Shown: positions 36,619 through 47,998 of the stretch, in pieces
Numbering within the stretch: position 1 is the first letter of the stretch
How the letters are laid out: every line of letters starts with the position of its first letter
NCBI GenBank assembly: GCA_003008705.1
Contig: PDUO01000024.1
Location: forward strand, 871,120 to 935,119
Source of the DNA: Pezicula radicicola
Taxonomy: Eukaryota; Ascomycota; Leotiomycetes; Helotiales; Dermateaceae
Direction: 5' to 3'
Length of the DNA: 64,000 nt
The notes under the pieces: model-generated
Database searches by the model: none
Seen by the model: the letters and a program-made list of their open reading frames with translations, nothing else
Told to the model about the DNA's origin: nothing
Position numbers and translations under genes: made by a program

Positions 36619-37686
36619 AGGGGCGGGGTGGATTGTGTTTAGGAGGGAAATGTTTGACGGATCGGGTTTTAACAGCCGAGAGAGAATTGTGATCATGCTG
36701 GTTTTGTCCGGTTTTGTAGGATGTTTGCCTACAAGCAAAAAGTAATGTAAATTTCAGCGTTTGTTGATGTAACATTGCTACTGTTACTTTGTCTTGCATA
36801 AAACTAAGATAGGTTTGGAGGAGCTTGTCATATTCTGATTCATCTTGAATGAGACCTATTTTTCACATTCTGAATCGAAGTGTTTCCAAGTCCATCTGAA
36901 TAGAATTCTCATGGGACCGCGAGAACCTAATTAAAATTTGGACAATCAGACATAAGTAAGGCTATAGCGTACACCTGAGTATGAAAGCCATACGTACAGT
37001 ACAATAGCGATGTTCATTATTGTAGATAGCTTGGAACAAATTTCTAGATACAATTCCTAGATGTATCTAGAGCTGAGAACTAGAACTATTCCTACACTCT
37101 CCTATCAATGCTGTGTATTTATATAAGTGCAGTGCTAAGGAATCGTCAAGCTTTCTCATAGGACATAAGCGAGTCATTGGTTGTACTAGGTAGGTCGGTC
37201 AATTCATTACTTTTAAGAAGAGTATTTACTAACTATTTGTTGTTTCTAATACTAGAGCCTCAGGCATAAAGAAAACCAACTGTGGCTGGAGGTGGAGATA
37301 TGCCCCAGACTTTACAGGAGCCGTCTTTTTCAACGAGAAGCGCGAAAGAAGTCTAAGGCCCGCTTTGGTGGGACGAGAACTTCTAGGTTGGTTCACCTCA
37401 CTCATCGTCGTCTTAGAAGGATATAACATGGTCGTGAAAACTCCCGTTATGGGTCACTGTCACGACGTCGGATTCGACCTATCATGCATTCGAATCTGGT
37501 GAATCTGGTGAATCTGGTGAATGTTGACTAACTGATTAGTATGGTCCCGATTGTAGATCTTCTCGAATCTTTCTACAATGCTCTGTAGATTTTTTTGATT
37601 AAATTTGTCCCCATTCATTATCACCAAAATACACGCATACTGTCATCGATAGGCATCCATATAAATCGTTATTATATAAAGATTTC
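36619..37686. other. Intergenic region between convergent genes
   Basis: No gene recognised. Holds a short 9-bp repeat listed separately. The minus-strand TPR remnant begins to its right. Confidence 0.45.
37492..37518 (+). repeat. 9-bp tandem repeat, three copies
   Basis: GAATCTGGT occurs three times head to tail, preceded by ATTC and followed by the partial copy GAATGTTGA. Confidence 0.8.
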
Positions 37687-38105
37687 CTACTGCGCCTCCA
37701 ATGTACTTAATGTTGCGACAGAAGATATTGTATAAGGGTGATCCACGCCAAGTACCTTTTCCCGTAAATGTACGCATGTGACCATTTGTTCCTTACACTC
37801 ATTATAACGGTCTCGACACTTCAAAATACAAGTAAGGTTTTCCATGCTTATAAGCGTGTCTGGATGCTCTTCGCCTAATACTCTTAAACAGATCTCCAAC
37901 TCCTGCTTTTGCAAGTCTTCGGCCTCCTTCCAGCGTCCCTGATTCCGGTATGTCGAAGCCAAGTTGGCCATGCTAGTCAGCGTGGAAGGATGCTCCTGCC
38001 CTAACACCCTCAAACTCGTCTCTATCACTTGCACCTCCAGGTCTTCGGCCTCCTTCCATCGGCCCCCAAGATTGTATACTAAGCCCACCATTGCCATGCT
38101 GCTTA
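37687..38105 (-). pseudogene. TPR (kinesin-light-chain-like) repeat fragment
   Basis: A minus-strand frame of about 137 codons containing two full and one degraded 42-residue TPR units: GRWKEAEDLEVQVIETSLRV then LGQEHPSTLTSMANLAS; GRWKEAEDLQKQELEICLRV then LGEEHPDTLISMENL; then a weaker unit with REKVLGVDHPYT. In fungi such repeats form the C-terminal sensor of NLR-like proteins with an N-terminal effector (HET, PNP, lipase) and an NB-ARC or NACHT domain. Nothing resembling a nucleotide-binding domain is found in the 100 bases separating it from the HET gene, so it appears to be the severed 3' end of such a gene. A small free-standing TPR gene is the alternative. Confidence 0.65.
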
Positions 38106-38210
38106 GCGTTTTTCATGGTCGAGACCAAATGATTTATTCCTTGCTTCAAACGGAGCTGGCATCCTTCACTAATATCAGACAAAAAATGCCTGGAGCAAAT
38201 CCCGAACCAA

Positions 38211-39935
38211 CTAAGGTGAATTAGCCACAAAATATTCGTCGATGAACTCAGCCTTCCAGCGGAATGTTCCATAGAATGCAAGAAATGTTGAACCTTCTGG
38301 CAATTGGCCACTCTCAATTCCGTAGCGAACAATTTTGCTTCCGTAACTGTGGGACAGACCCCCACACTTTACGCTTGTCTCCTTGATGATGCTATCAAAT
38401 AATTCCACAATGGTTGCAGACATTGGAATAATGGTCGCAGCCTTGATGTTTCCCGCCAGGTTGGCCAGCAAATGACGAAGACCATGATTGCGCCCACCTT
38501 CTTGATACTCTGCGATGAACGCCTCAACAGTTTCGCAATGCCGTGCCTCTACCGGCAAAAGGTCTGCTACGGCTCTATCGATAGCTTGTAGGTCCTCATC
38601 TAGGCCTTCGTGCTGATCCTCTATCAAGCGTCTCAACTCTAAGGCGCGACGTATCAAATCAAGTGTCTGGACACTAGAAACAAAAGGCGAGCTGAAATCA
38701 ATTTCGCCTGCTTGTCCGATCAAGACCCTGGGGAGGAAGAAGTTGATATGCAAGACTACGAGAAGAGACAGGCTATAGCTGGAAAGACCGGTAGTATCTA
38801 TTCGCCACTCCAACTCCGCGACATTTGCGAAGATAGCTACCCTGTCTGAGACAAACTGATTATCGCAGCTCTCAATATGATTGAAAATGTTGTTCAGACG
38901 GAAGCCATCTGCGGGGCGATCTCTTTCACGAGGATTTTGGCCAGTGACAAGGACATCAATGAGCAGCTCCATTGGAGCCCTATCGAAGGTAGTGCTGACG
39001 CTCTGAGTAGCTGCATGGAGGGCTTCAAGTGCAAGGTGTAGCTCAGTAGTTTCCATTTCAGCCCGCCTTAGAAGGAATGACCAAAAGGCTGGTATTGATC
39101 CAATTTCATGAATATGGAATGCAACGTCCTCCCAAAACGGACCGGTGTAGTTGGAAGCCCGCAGGGAGGCTCTGACTTCAGAAGAAACCCGAAAGAGAAG
39201 ATGCATGTTGAGGTGAGCGGAGTACCTCTCTTGAAACACCCAAGATCTAGAGAACCAACGATCCCTCCGCACCGAGTTCAAGATCCTTGTTATAAACTTG
39301 ATATGTTTGACATTCAGCAGAAACTCTAGCGGCGGGTCCGCTTCGTCGAAATATCGCCCAACATAAGTGGGGACGTTTCTAAATTTCACCAACGCCATGA
39401 ATTGACCCCAATTCATAAGTTCAAAGTTTAACAGGCCAATAGCAAACTTGGCCTGCTTGTAAATGGCGTGCATACATCGCATGTGCTTCTGCACATCGGC
39501 GTCATCCGGTTGATTGATGCATTCCTGGTCAATCCAAATGAGCGAAACCCCTCGAGCAAGAGCGAAATTTACAGCTCTGAATATAACTTCCACAGGGCAC
39601 CGAGGGCTCCTGCTGATGCCTTGGTCTTCGATAGAAACCGTTGGGGCCGAGTTGGAAAGTGGTGTGTTTGTTTGACCGAGCGAACTCCAGCAGTACGAAA
39701 CAGCTACATAGTCCACCTCGTCACGATGTTCTCCAAGCTTAGTGATGGTATAGGTAACATCGCTGGTACCTAAGTCCGGATCGAGCTCTGGTAAGCGAAG
39801 GAATCTAAGGTTTCTTGACGTAGTTGTAGAGTCTGATGTCTCTATTCCAGCGGCTCCATACTCGATTATATCGGAGTGATGAAGGTCTGTGCTTCCGACG
39901 ATATCCTCAAATGTAAAGTCGGTATCTCGCTGCAT
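38211..39935 (-). CDS. HET-domain (heterokaryon incompatibility) protein
   Basis: A 574-aa intronless frame. The HET domain (PF06985), about residues 75-230, is shown by VDYVAVSYCWSSLG, CPVEVIFRAVNFALARG, SLIWIDQECINQPDDADVQKH and MRCMHAIYKQA, the three conserved blocks of the family. The remaining 340 residues are helical and of unknown function. HET proteins mediate programmed cell death upon fusion of unlike individuals and in some cases defence-like responses. It lies directly upstream of the TPR fragment on the same strand. No transmembrane segment seen. Start chosen at the first ATG, giving MQRDTDFTFEDIVG. The frame is open throughout, so the gene could be functional, possibly as the N-terminal half of a broken NLR-like gene. 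Confidence 0.85.
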   Translation of the reverse strand: MQRDTDFTFEDIVGSTDLHHSDIIEYGAAGIETSDSTTTSRNLRFLRLPELDPDLGTSDVTYTITKLGEHRDEVDYVAVSYCWSSLGQTNTPLSNSAPTVSIEDQGISRSPRCPVEVIFRAVNFALARGVSLIWIDQECINQPDDADVQKHMRCMHAIYKQAKFAIGLLNFELMNWGQFMALVKFRNVPTYVGRYFDEADPPLEFLLNVKHIKFITRILNSVRRDRWFSRSWVFQERYSAHLNMHLLFRVSSEVRASLRASNYTGPFWEDVAFHIHEIGSIPAFWSFLLRRAEMETTELHLALEALHAATQSVSTTFDRAPMELLIDVLVTGQNPRERDRPADGFRLNNIFNHIESCDNQFVSDRVAIFANVAELEWRIDTTGLSSYSLSLLVVLHINFFLPRVLIGQAGEIDFSSPFVSSVQTLDLIRRALELRRLIEDQHEGLDEDLQAIDRAVADLLPVEARHCETVEAFIAEYQEGGRNHGLRHLLANLAGNIKAATIIPMSATIVELFDSIIKETSVKCGGLSHSYGSKIVRYGIESGQLPEGSTFLAFYGTFRWKAEFIDEYFVANSP

Positions 39936-40933
39936 TTTCGGATCAAAAACGATTTTCGACTAGTATTAAGGCTCGCTAAAATGCGGGCCGAATCTCTCAT
40001 ATCACATTCGGAACTCGATTTTGCCCGCGACTGCAAGAAGCTTAAGACTACTAAATAGCCAACGTTGCTAGGTGTGGTAACGATAAAGGCTCCTCCAGAT
40101 GGTGGTGGGAGGCCTCGGCTGGCGAATGTGTGACAATGTATACAGTGCACACTGTCAGGGTCTCGTTTGTGGACCAGTCAGGCTATAAGGATATTCGGTC
40201 TACGAACGAGGTCAACTATAGGATGCTTCGGTCACCGAAGCAGGCAAATAGCCTGGGAAGCATCGGCGAAGGACTGAAGATACGGTATAATATATAGGCC
40301 CTGAGGAGGAAGGAACTAGCTCCTCAGTATTCAGTCTTGTGATAATCGGACCTCGTCTTGCTTAGCTAAGCCTCTCATCGGCAATCCCCTTTGTGATACC
40401 ATATCAATTACCTTAGTCCTATTAGCTAGCGAAGGACCTTACACATAGTCTCATAAGCTGAATTTCGCGGAGAGTGTTGTACAGCCGTGTCACAAAACCA
40501 ACCGAGCAAGTCAATGTGGTAATATAGTGTATAGAATTCTAAGTAAAGAGGAAAGAGAGGCGTGGAGGCTCTGGCCACTATATACTAGGTAAGTGATCAC
40601 GTGACCAGTATTTGCTATGGCGAATATGGTTACAGAGACAGGTGAAATAGGGTGAGTTATAGAACCGTCACAAGCCACAGCAACTAAAGGTTGGCTTTGA
40701 CGCCTCTCAGACAGATTATCTAAATATGTTTCGAAAACGCCATTGATTGATTTATAGCGTGTTGCATTCCAGGAGTACAAACTCAGGACTTGGGCGGTTA
40801 TATCATGAATTTGCTCCTGATGTGAGTAAGTTCTGACTTCTAGAGATTTGTCTTCCGTTTTGAATCTCTTAAAAAAAGGAAGCTACAAGAAATATCACTC
40901 AAATATTTTTATTCTTACCGAATTCGACCCATT
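39936..40933. other. Intergenic region with a possible solo LTR
   Basis: Upstream of the HET gene and downstream of the coiled-coil gene. Apart from the LTR-like segment at 40153-40443, no gene is supported. Confidence 0.45.
40153..40443. mobile_element. Possible solo LTR (Copia-type)
   Basis: About 291 bp starting TGTCAGGGTC and ending GACCTTACA, i.e. TG...CA with short inverted ends. It contains a TATA-like GGTATAATATATAGG at 40280-40294, followed by the kind of R-region sequence (CTGAGGAGGAAGGAACTAGC) seen in fungal LTRs. A clear 5-bp target duplication is not visible, so confidence is limited. Confidence 0.4.
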
Positions 40934-43900
40934 TTATGGCACTTCATCCTCCACATCATGATTGTCTACTTCAACATCAGAGAGCTGTACTTGAAAATAT
41001 CCTGCTTCTTCAAGTTCAGCAGCCGTTTGTGGAATATCAGCCTTTGGCCCAGAAAAGGTCCGCAAGATCCAATTTCCTGTCAGACGCAGGGATGATTCTC
41101 CATCGGAATTTCCACTCCCCCCAATCCATACCCGTAAGCGACTACATGTTGTTCGTTGTCTTTGGAGGAATTCGACCAGATCTTTCTGCAAGGTAGTAAG
41201 GTACTTCTCCTTGAACACCTTATTCTCGATTCCTGATGTTTCGCGCGAGTAAGTGATTAATGCATCAGGGTCCCAAATTATGAGTTCTTTGCCCGTGACT
41301 TCGATGCTCTTTCTCAGTATCCCGACCCAGCAATCCCATTTCAGAGCAGGTCGTACATCTCCCTTTACTTCCCAAGCACCTCTCCAGCTACAAAACATAC
41401 CAACAAGAGATACACCAGGCTTAGGCCTACACACTTTCTTCGGAAAAAGCCAGCGGACGAAAGTTGTACTGGCGGTTGTCGTGCTGGAGGTTGGCTCCAA
41501 GTTGTGCAAACTCAGTTTCTCCCTCGCTTCTTTGTCATCTCTAAACAACACTGGCTGCAATTCCAAATGCCAGTCGATAGTTCCGCCAAGAAAGTCATCC
41601 AGAGAGTAAGCAAGCATGGTAAGAAACTTTTGTATTTCAAGGAGTATGGCATGGCTTTCAAATTCCAGTGGGAGTTGTGGGTTGCAGATGTCAATTTTGG
41701 CGATTTCATCCCATGAAGGATATCTTTTGCTGACATGGTCTGTAAGTTCTTGGTTCGTCGATGGGTTCAGGGGGTATAGTCGAGCGTGCTGTTCAAGGGT
41801 CATTGGTCCATTCGATGGCAGTTCTTCACCCTAAGTAAAAGAAAATTAGAAAGTTTCTACGATACAGAGAGAGAAGAGAGTTGACTTACAACAGACTCTA
41901 CTAGAGAATCTGTTCTAACGATTCCCTCTGGTTGTGGACTAGCACCATACAAGTCCTCCCTAGGAAACTGTTGAATCGCTGACTTCGAATCAAGCTGGTA
42001 AGACTTATTTTCTATCTCACTCCCAAGCGGAGTTCCGGGTGTAGGATTGTTCTGGCCTGCAATTCCTTCCTGGACTGACAAACACCTTCCCGCAGTATGA
42101 ACAACTCCTGGTGGTGTGCTATTTCTTGCAGAAAACCTGGTTCTCCTTCGTTTATTACCACCATATGATTGTCGAGTGCGTTTCCTAGGTAATATTGAAC
42201 TTTCATAGTCCTCTGAGAACTCCTCCGGCAAAGACCGAGAAGATTGCAATGCGCTAGTTGCTTGAGTTGAATAATCCGGATCTCCGCGACCTTCAACATC
42301 GTTCAGAGCCGAAACTAGCCTATCGTAGTCTTTCCGATGGAAATCCACACATTTTAGAATGGTCCAGCTCATTCGAAGCTGTGGTTTATCTTCACGCTCA
42401 AAATAATGCAGAACTTCCGCGACGCTTTTTTTGGTGCATTCCTCTTGGATCTCTATCTCATTCTCTTCGAGAAGTGTCTTACCCCATCTAGTCCCCAATA
42501 TCTCAGCTGCAATCTCTTGCTTAAACTCCGTCTCCCAAGATCTCCATTCCTCTAGACCAACGGGAACTCTGTTAGCAACTTCGTAATGGCCGAGGTACTG
42601 ATAACTGGTTCGGTTCGTCATAGACTTGCTAACAGCAGGATATACTTGTCCTATTTGGCCGCAATTAGGCCTACCAACAACAAATGCTAAGGCTCCATGG
42701 CCACCGACAACGCTGGGCGCCAATACTTGTTTATCATCAGCCAGCCTGATAAACTCCGGCCAGGCGACCACTTGCTTAGCTTGCATTTCTTCGCTCACTT
42801 TCAGAAACGCGCCATATGTGCCACCTATGAATTGACGAAGTATGCGATGTGGTATCATGCAGCTAGTTGTTGGGAGATCAAGACATGCTGACGGAAGTGT
42901 GTCAATAATTTTCATGATGATTTTGAGATCCTCAGAATTCGGTCGTGTTCGGGTTTCCTGGTGGACGACATCTGTATGGTCCGTTGGGACTTTATCAGAG
43001 GAGAAGTTTCCATATTTGTCACGTAACTGTTTCGACGGCGATTCACGCGGAGACATCGGTGGGGGGGCTTCGTGTGGTTGCGGTTCGTCATGCGATGTAT
43101 TGCCCAATTCTGATGTGTGTAATTCCGAGTCGTCATCTGGAGGTGTCGCGAGTGCGGGTAGAATGGCACCATTGTTATTGTTCGTCGTTCGGTGGCGCGT
43201 ACTTATTCTATCTTCAGGCTGAGACAAACTTGAACTATCACAACGCACCTTATTCAACACTTTGAGGACGTCTTCCTTCGTTAGTAACATGCTCCTACTA
43301 TCTTGTTCCAAGTGTGCTTGCCGACTATCAATTTGGTCCTGTAAGAGCTGACCTGCAGTACGAGAATCTATCTCTTTGCTTAGTTGGCTGAGAATATCTA
43401 GCAACTTTGGGGAACAAGGCCTTGAAAGCATCCCTGGTGGTAGAGCTTCTTCAGGGAAGTGTTGCCAGTGCAGTAATATCAACGATCGGCTAGTATAATT
43501 TTTTAAAAACTGCAATGCGTTTGAAACATCGGCCTTAATTAGCGACTTGGATTTCTTGGCTTCTTTTAATTGTCTGTTGCGTAGGTTGATTTGAGCCTCC
43601 AATAAGCGGGTGGCACGAGAAACGTCCGCCTCTTTGCTCAACCTGGCTAACAGTTTCATCATACCATTTCCCGGGAGGGAACTTCCGGGAAGCATATGTG
43701 ACGGAAGAACGGAGTTTGGAGGACCTTTCCAGTTGCTCCAAATGGTCTGAATAGCCTGGCTCTATATTCCTAGTAAGTAGATGCTCCTTCATAGTATACG
43801 TTTAGTGGTTAAACATACCCTTTTGTAGTCTCCTGGATCCGTCTCGGCAGCAGCTGTCGACTCTATCATTGCCGCATTTGTCTGTTCTTGTCGCCCTAGC

Positions 43901-44865
43901 TCTTCTCGTGCATTTTGAAGTTCTGAATTATCATGTGTTCGTTTGGGTAGAGCTGGCTCGATCGCCATCCAATTCATCTGTTCTTGTCGTTTTGGCCCTT
44001 CTCTTGTGGCCTGAAGTTCTGCATTGTCATGCGTCTGTTTGGGCAGAGCTGCTTGCTCTTGTGCAAGCTTAATCTCCTCCTCATGCTTACGTTTCAACAG
44101 AACTGCTTCTTCTAGTGCAGCCGTGATCTCCTCCCTATGCTTAGATTTCAGCAGAGCCGCTTCCTCCCGCGCGACCCTTATCTCTTCCTCGTACGTCTGT
44201 TTTAGTATTGCGCTTTCCTCCCGCATAACCCTCACCTCCTCCTCATGCCTAGCCTTCAGCGCCTCAATCTGCCCCATCAACTCCTCAATCCGCCTCCTCG
44301 ACTCCTCAATCTCCTGCCTCCCCGCCCTACCACTCCTCTCCAAACCAGCCCTCCTAGCCCTCCCCGCCTCCTCCCAAGCCTCCCTCCTTCCATGCTCATA
44401 CCCGGCATCGTAGGCCTCACTCTTAACCACCGCAACATTCTCAAGATGACTCTTCAAAACAGCTCTTCTCTCCCCCTCAATATTCTCAAGCATACTTTTC
44501 GCATTTTCCCTCTCAGCTAATACCCCCTCCCTCCTCGCCTCTTCGATTTCTACTTCATGCTTCCGTACAATCTCTACCCTCGTCTGCTCCGCCTTCCGTT
44601 GCTCCTCTACAATAGCTTCCGTGACCGTATGCTTGATTTTGCTTTCATGAAGACGGACAGTCTCAGCAGCTTCAGTAGCTAGCTTCTCAGCATATTTTTT
44701 CTCTTGAAGGAGCCTAGCATACGACTCGGCCCTCTCACGCTCGATTTCCTCGGCTTTTTGCTGGAGTCTCAATAGGCAATCTGTAAATTCTTTTAAAAGC
44801 TCCCCATTGCTACCAGGAAATTTTTCTGTAGCTATAGAGTTGATTTGATGCCGCAAGCCAGACAT
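40934..44865 (-). CDS. Large coiled-coil protein with duplicated modules, unknown function
   Basis: Unrecognised 1269-aa protein. Exons (minus strand) 44865-43819, 43755-41890 and 41830-40934 are all in phase 0. The N-terminal third is a long Glu/Lys/Ala/Arg coiled coil. It includes about five 18-residue repeats of the type KxxHEEEIxxAxEEAxLL and then a two-fold longer repeat (ALPKQTHDNAELQ / ALPKRTHDNSELQ). Next come two copies of a 75-residue module (NWKGPPNSVLPSHMLPG... and HWQHFPEEALPPGMLSR..., each followed by LSKE and a helical pair). A basic NLS-like segment (RKRTRQSYGGNKRRRTR) lies near residue 880. The C-terminal 300 residues form a globular region with many Trp. The nuclear signal suggests a chromatin or transcription-associated role, but no domain is recognised. 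A GTG-opened extension upstream of ATG 44865 may hide another 5' exon. Confidence 0.75.
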
Positions 44866-45276
44866 TCTTGCCAACGGTCTGGTGATAGAGCCGTCGTGAT
44901 GGTATATGTGCGGCGAGGTCTGAAGATACCCCACTTATTAGTCAGCCGAAATGCAGCCTCTTCACTTTTGAAACTGATGCAACTACCTAATCGTGTGGAG
45001 CGGAAAATCCAGACAATTCAGGTAGAAATCTTGTGTCTATTGCTTAAACCTGTTTGTTTCACTCAAGTCATTGGGTGATCTCACTCGTCAAGGATATCAC
45101 GAGAAAAGGAAAGCCGTCAGAGGCTCATTATCCATACTAGCTCTTATATACCGAATGGCTAGCTCCTGCATCCTGTGTACTGTGTTCCCATCTTCCTAGC
45201 CAGAAACTCAAGCGCAAGCCAACTTCATATCCATCCAAAGTTACTTTTTTGTATCAAATCTAACTCGTCCGTTTCA
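44866..45276. other. Short intergenic region
   Basis: Between two minus-strand genes; includes the 5' flank of the coiled-coil gene and the 3' end of the Mg transporter gene. The frame remains open upstream of 44865 to 44934 and could be part of a further 5' exon. Confidence 0.4.
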
Positions 45277-47998
45277 TCAAACAATCCGGTACAGTGTCTT
45301 AGCAATAAAGAAGCACGAGAAGCCAAATAACAACAATCCTGCAGTTATACACCAGAACCAAGTCAAGTCACCCTCGTACTCTTGGCCAGGCACCCACACG
45401 TTCATTCCCCACAGACCTGTGATGATGTTCATGGGAAGGACAATGGTACCAAGCACAGTGAGTTTGCCAAGTACGTCCGCTGTTTGTTCTTGGCGTTCGT
45501 TCATGCGGATGTTAATTTGAGCAAGGTAGTTGCCATGGGATCGGGCGAGAATTCTACAGGAGTCAATGTTAGCAAATAAATAAAAAGCCAAATAACTTGA
45601 AAACATACTTCTCGTAGTGGGATAAGTTGCCAGTCATGGTCACAATGTGATCCTGAATGTCTCCCAGGTACAAGCCAATCTCACTTCGAGGCGCGACCTC
45701 CCAGTGCTCGTTGCAGCGTTTGGCAAAGCCCTTAATAACGTCCGCCTTGTTACCCAACAGTCGATACAAGCCCATAACCTTCTTTCTACAATCACCTACC
45801 CGACGAAGCATGTCACCCCCGCTTTCACCCGTTGTGACATCGCCGGCTTCAGATTTCTTTTCGTTGCTTGTGTTTGACTTCTCGTCTTCTGCAGGCGAAT
45901 GGAGCTTCAGAATGGCATCGTCAATGTCATCAACTTCGTCTTCGATGTTCTGAATCAGAGGAGCAAAGACATCTGTGATGTCATCAATGATAGCGTAAGA
46001 AATCCAATCCGAGGAGAGAATCATAAAGTCTTTCAACTGCCGAATTCGTCGGCGAACATTTGCCGGATGAGGTGTCATGGAGAAGTGGAAACTGATGACG
46101 CCCTCACGAAAGACAACTACATACATATTGACTGGCTCGAGGAAGTCTTCGTTGTTCATATCCTGCTCAAAAGAACGATAATTAACGAAGTAGTAATTGC
46201 GAAAAAGCTCCACTTTCTCCCGGGCTTCCTGCATCATGATGTCTTCTGCAGTCAGTGGATGGATACCAAAAGTTTTCGAGAGCACTTTCATCTCGGCATC
46301 GGTTGGTGAGAGAACGTCGAGCCACCACGTTGGCCGATCACCATACCTCTTTGGTTTCTCTTGCTTCTGTTGCGGTCGAGACTTGGAGCTCGAGCGAGTC
46401 CCAGCGTTTGGAGTTGCTCCGCCAGAAGCGTTTCTTGATTCTGCTTTGCTCCCACCTCTTACCGAGCCACCACCACGGCGAGACTCTGGCCTGTGATCCT
46501 CGGCAAGTGATGTCTGCCTTGTTGGTGCTCTTGACTCCCCATTCACTCCTGGAACATGGCGAAGGTAAGACTCATTAACTTCCGTGTCCTCGTCCTCGGA
46601 CTCATCGCTGTCGCTAAGTTCCGGCGGATCTGGGATAAATAACTCGCGAAAGCTGCCCCCAGGCTGAACAAGCTCTGATATAGTCTGACTGTGGATAGTG
46701 CTTTGAAACTCCTCATTGAAGTATGTGAACCGATACGGCGCATCATCCTCTGCGCGGTGCCACCCTCTGTGTGTTGGTCTCAATCTTCCTCCTATTAGTT
46801 GTGGCTCCGTGATCCTCTTAGCTCGTCGCTCATCACTTCTACCCTCCTTTTCGAACCTGCTCCACTCATCAAGCATAGCCAAATCGGGCCACTTCGCTCT
46901 CCTCCGTCTACCGCCTCGCCTGTAGATACTCCCTTCGTGCTGTGGGGTGTCTTCATCTGCAATCTCTGACATGCCCTCAATAGGAAAGCAAACATCCTCC
47001 TCTGCCTGCAATGCGATGGTATGCCTCCTTTCAAAAATTCCCTCTCTTCGAGGTGATGCAGAAATATCATCAACGGCATTTGAACTAAGTATGCTTCCAT
47101 GCGGAGAGGCACGTGTTGGCGCAAATTCATCACGGACCATCATATCTCCATAGCTCATATCTCGATTTACAGCACCAAGTTCCGGGCTTCCTGGTACAGA
47201 TGGGGGGTAGTTCACGTTGTACTCTTCACTCGTAGCTGGAAACAATAGACTCTGTCTGTCGAATATTGTCTTCTTCCTGCTCCTCGTCGAGGATTTGCTC
47301 GAGTCTCTTCGCTTGTTTGAGCTTTGAGGGTTGGCCCTCGAATCGTTGCCATACCCTCCATAACCAACAAGTGTCCCAAAGCTTCTTGCGCGCGGAGATG
47401 ATGATAGGAGTGGTGCTCGCTCATTATTTGTCTCGTCCTCCTCATGAATACTGCTGTGTCGGGATCTTGGTGTCTTTGGGCGGGTTCGACTAGAATTCTC
47501 GGTGGGGACAAAGGGGTTGCTGTAGGGTTGTCGATATGAGGTCGGGCTATCGTATAAGCCATTACCGAAGGCATTTTGAGCAGTTGACGATCTTCGAGGC
47601 CTCATGAATTGCTGATCTCTGCAGTCTTATTAGCGTTTATTAATGAAAAACAGGTGACATGCTCACCTGTGGTCTAGTAGAGCCTCGCTCTCGATGCTTG
47701 TGTTGCTTAAATTGCGCCCTGGCAGCCCGTAAAAGCTAGACCTGGCAACGCTCTCGGTTTGTCCGGCCCGCTGCGATTGATTTGTCTCAGGCATACCAGA
47801 ACCGTCCTCTGTCGAAGCTGCAAAGGATTGTCTCCTGGGCCGCTTCTTCTTGCCGCCTCTGTGGTTGTTCCTCTTCTTCTTCGGCCGGGTCGACTGTGCA
47901 CCATCATCCTGAGGTCGAAGTGTAGACGTGCTTCCGTTTTGAGGCGTTTGCAAAGCTGTCAGCTCTGGTCTCGCTGAGGGAGGGTGCGGGGCGGACAT
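45277..47998 (-). CDS. CorA-family Mg2+ transporter (Mnr2/Alr-like)
   Basis: Membrane channel for Mg2+ uptake or vacuolar Mg2+ release. Exons (minus strand) 47998-47667, 47618-45609 and 45553-45277 give 872 aa with exact phases. The long disordered N-terminus has a basic stretch (RPKKKRNNHRGGKKKRPRRQ) and many Ser/Arg, as in yeast Mnr2 and Alr1. The CorA cytoplasmic domain begins near RPTWWLDVLSPTDAEMKVLS, followed by GIHPLTAEDIMMQEAREKVE. Two C-terminal TM segments are KLTVLGTIVLPMNIITGLWG and LTWFWCITAGLLLFGFSCFF. The universal selectivity motif GMN follows TM1 (GLWGMNVWVPGQEYEGD). The N-tail length and Arg/Ser richness favour the vacuolar Mnr2 branch over Alr1; that is inference. Confidence 0.92.

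Noticed and set aside
36334..36738. A 134-codon minus-strand frame over the esterase C-terminus
   Set aside because: Antisense shadow; the plus strand carries the signal peptide, GKSNG and GLGHAWP in one spliced frame.
42842..43222. Plus-strand frames over the coiled-coil gene
   Set aside because: Shadows of the 1269-residue minus-strand gene; no independent features.
47707..47907. Basic frame over exon 1 of the Mg2+ transporter
   Set aside because: Another frame of the transporter's basic N-terminus, which splices in phase to the CorA domain.
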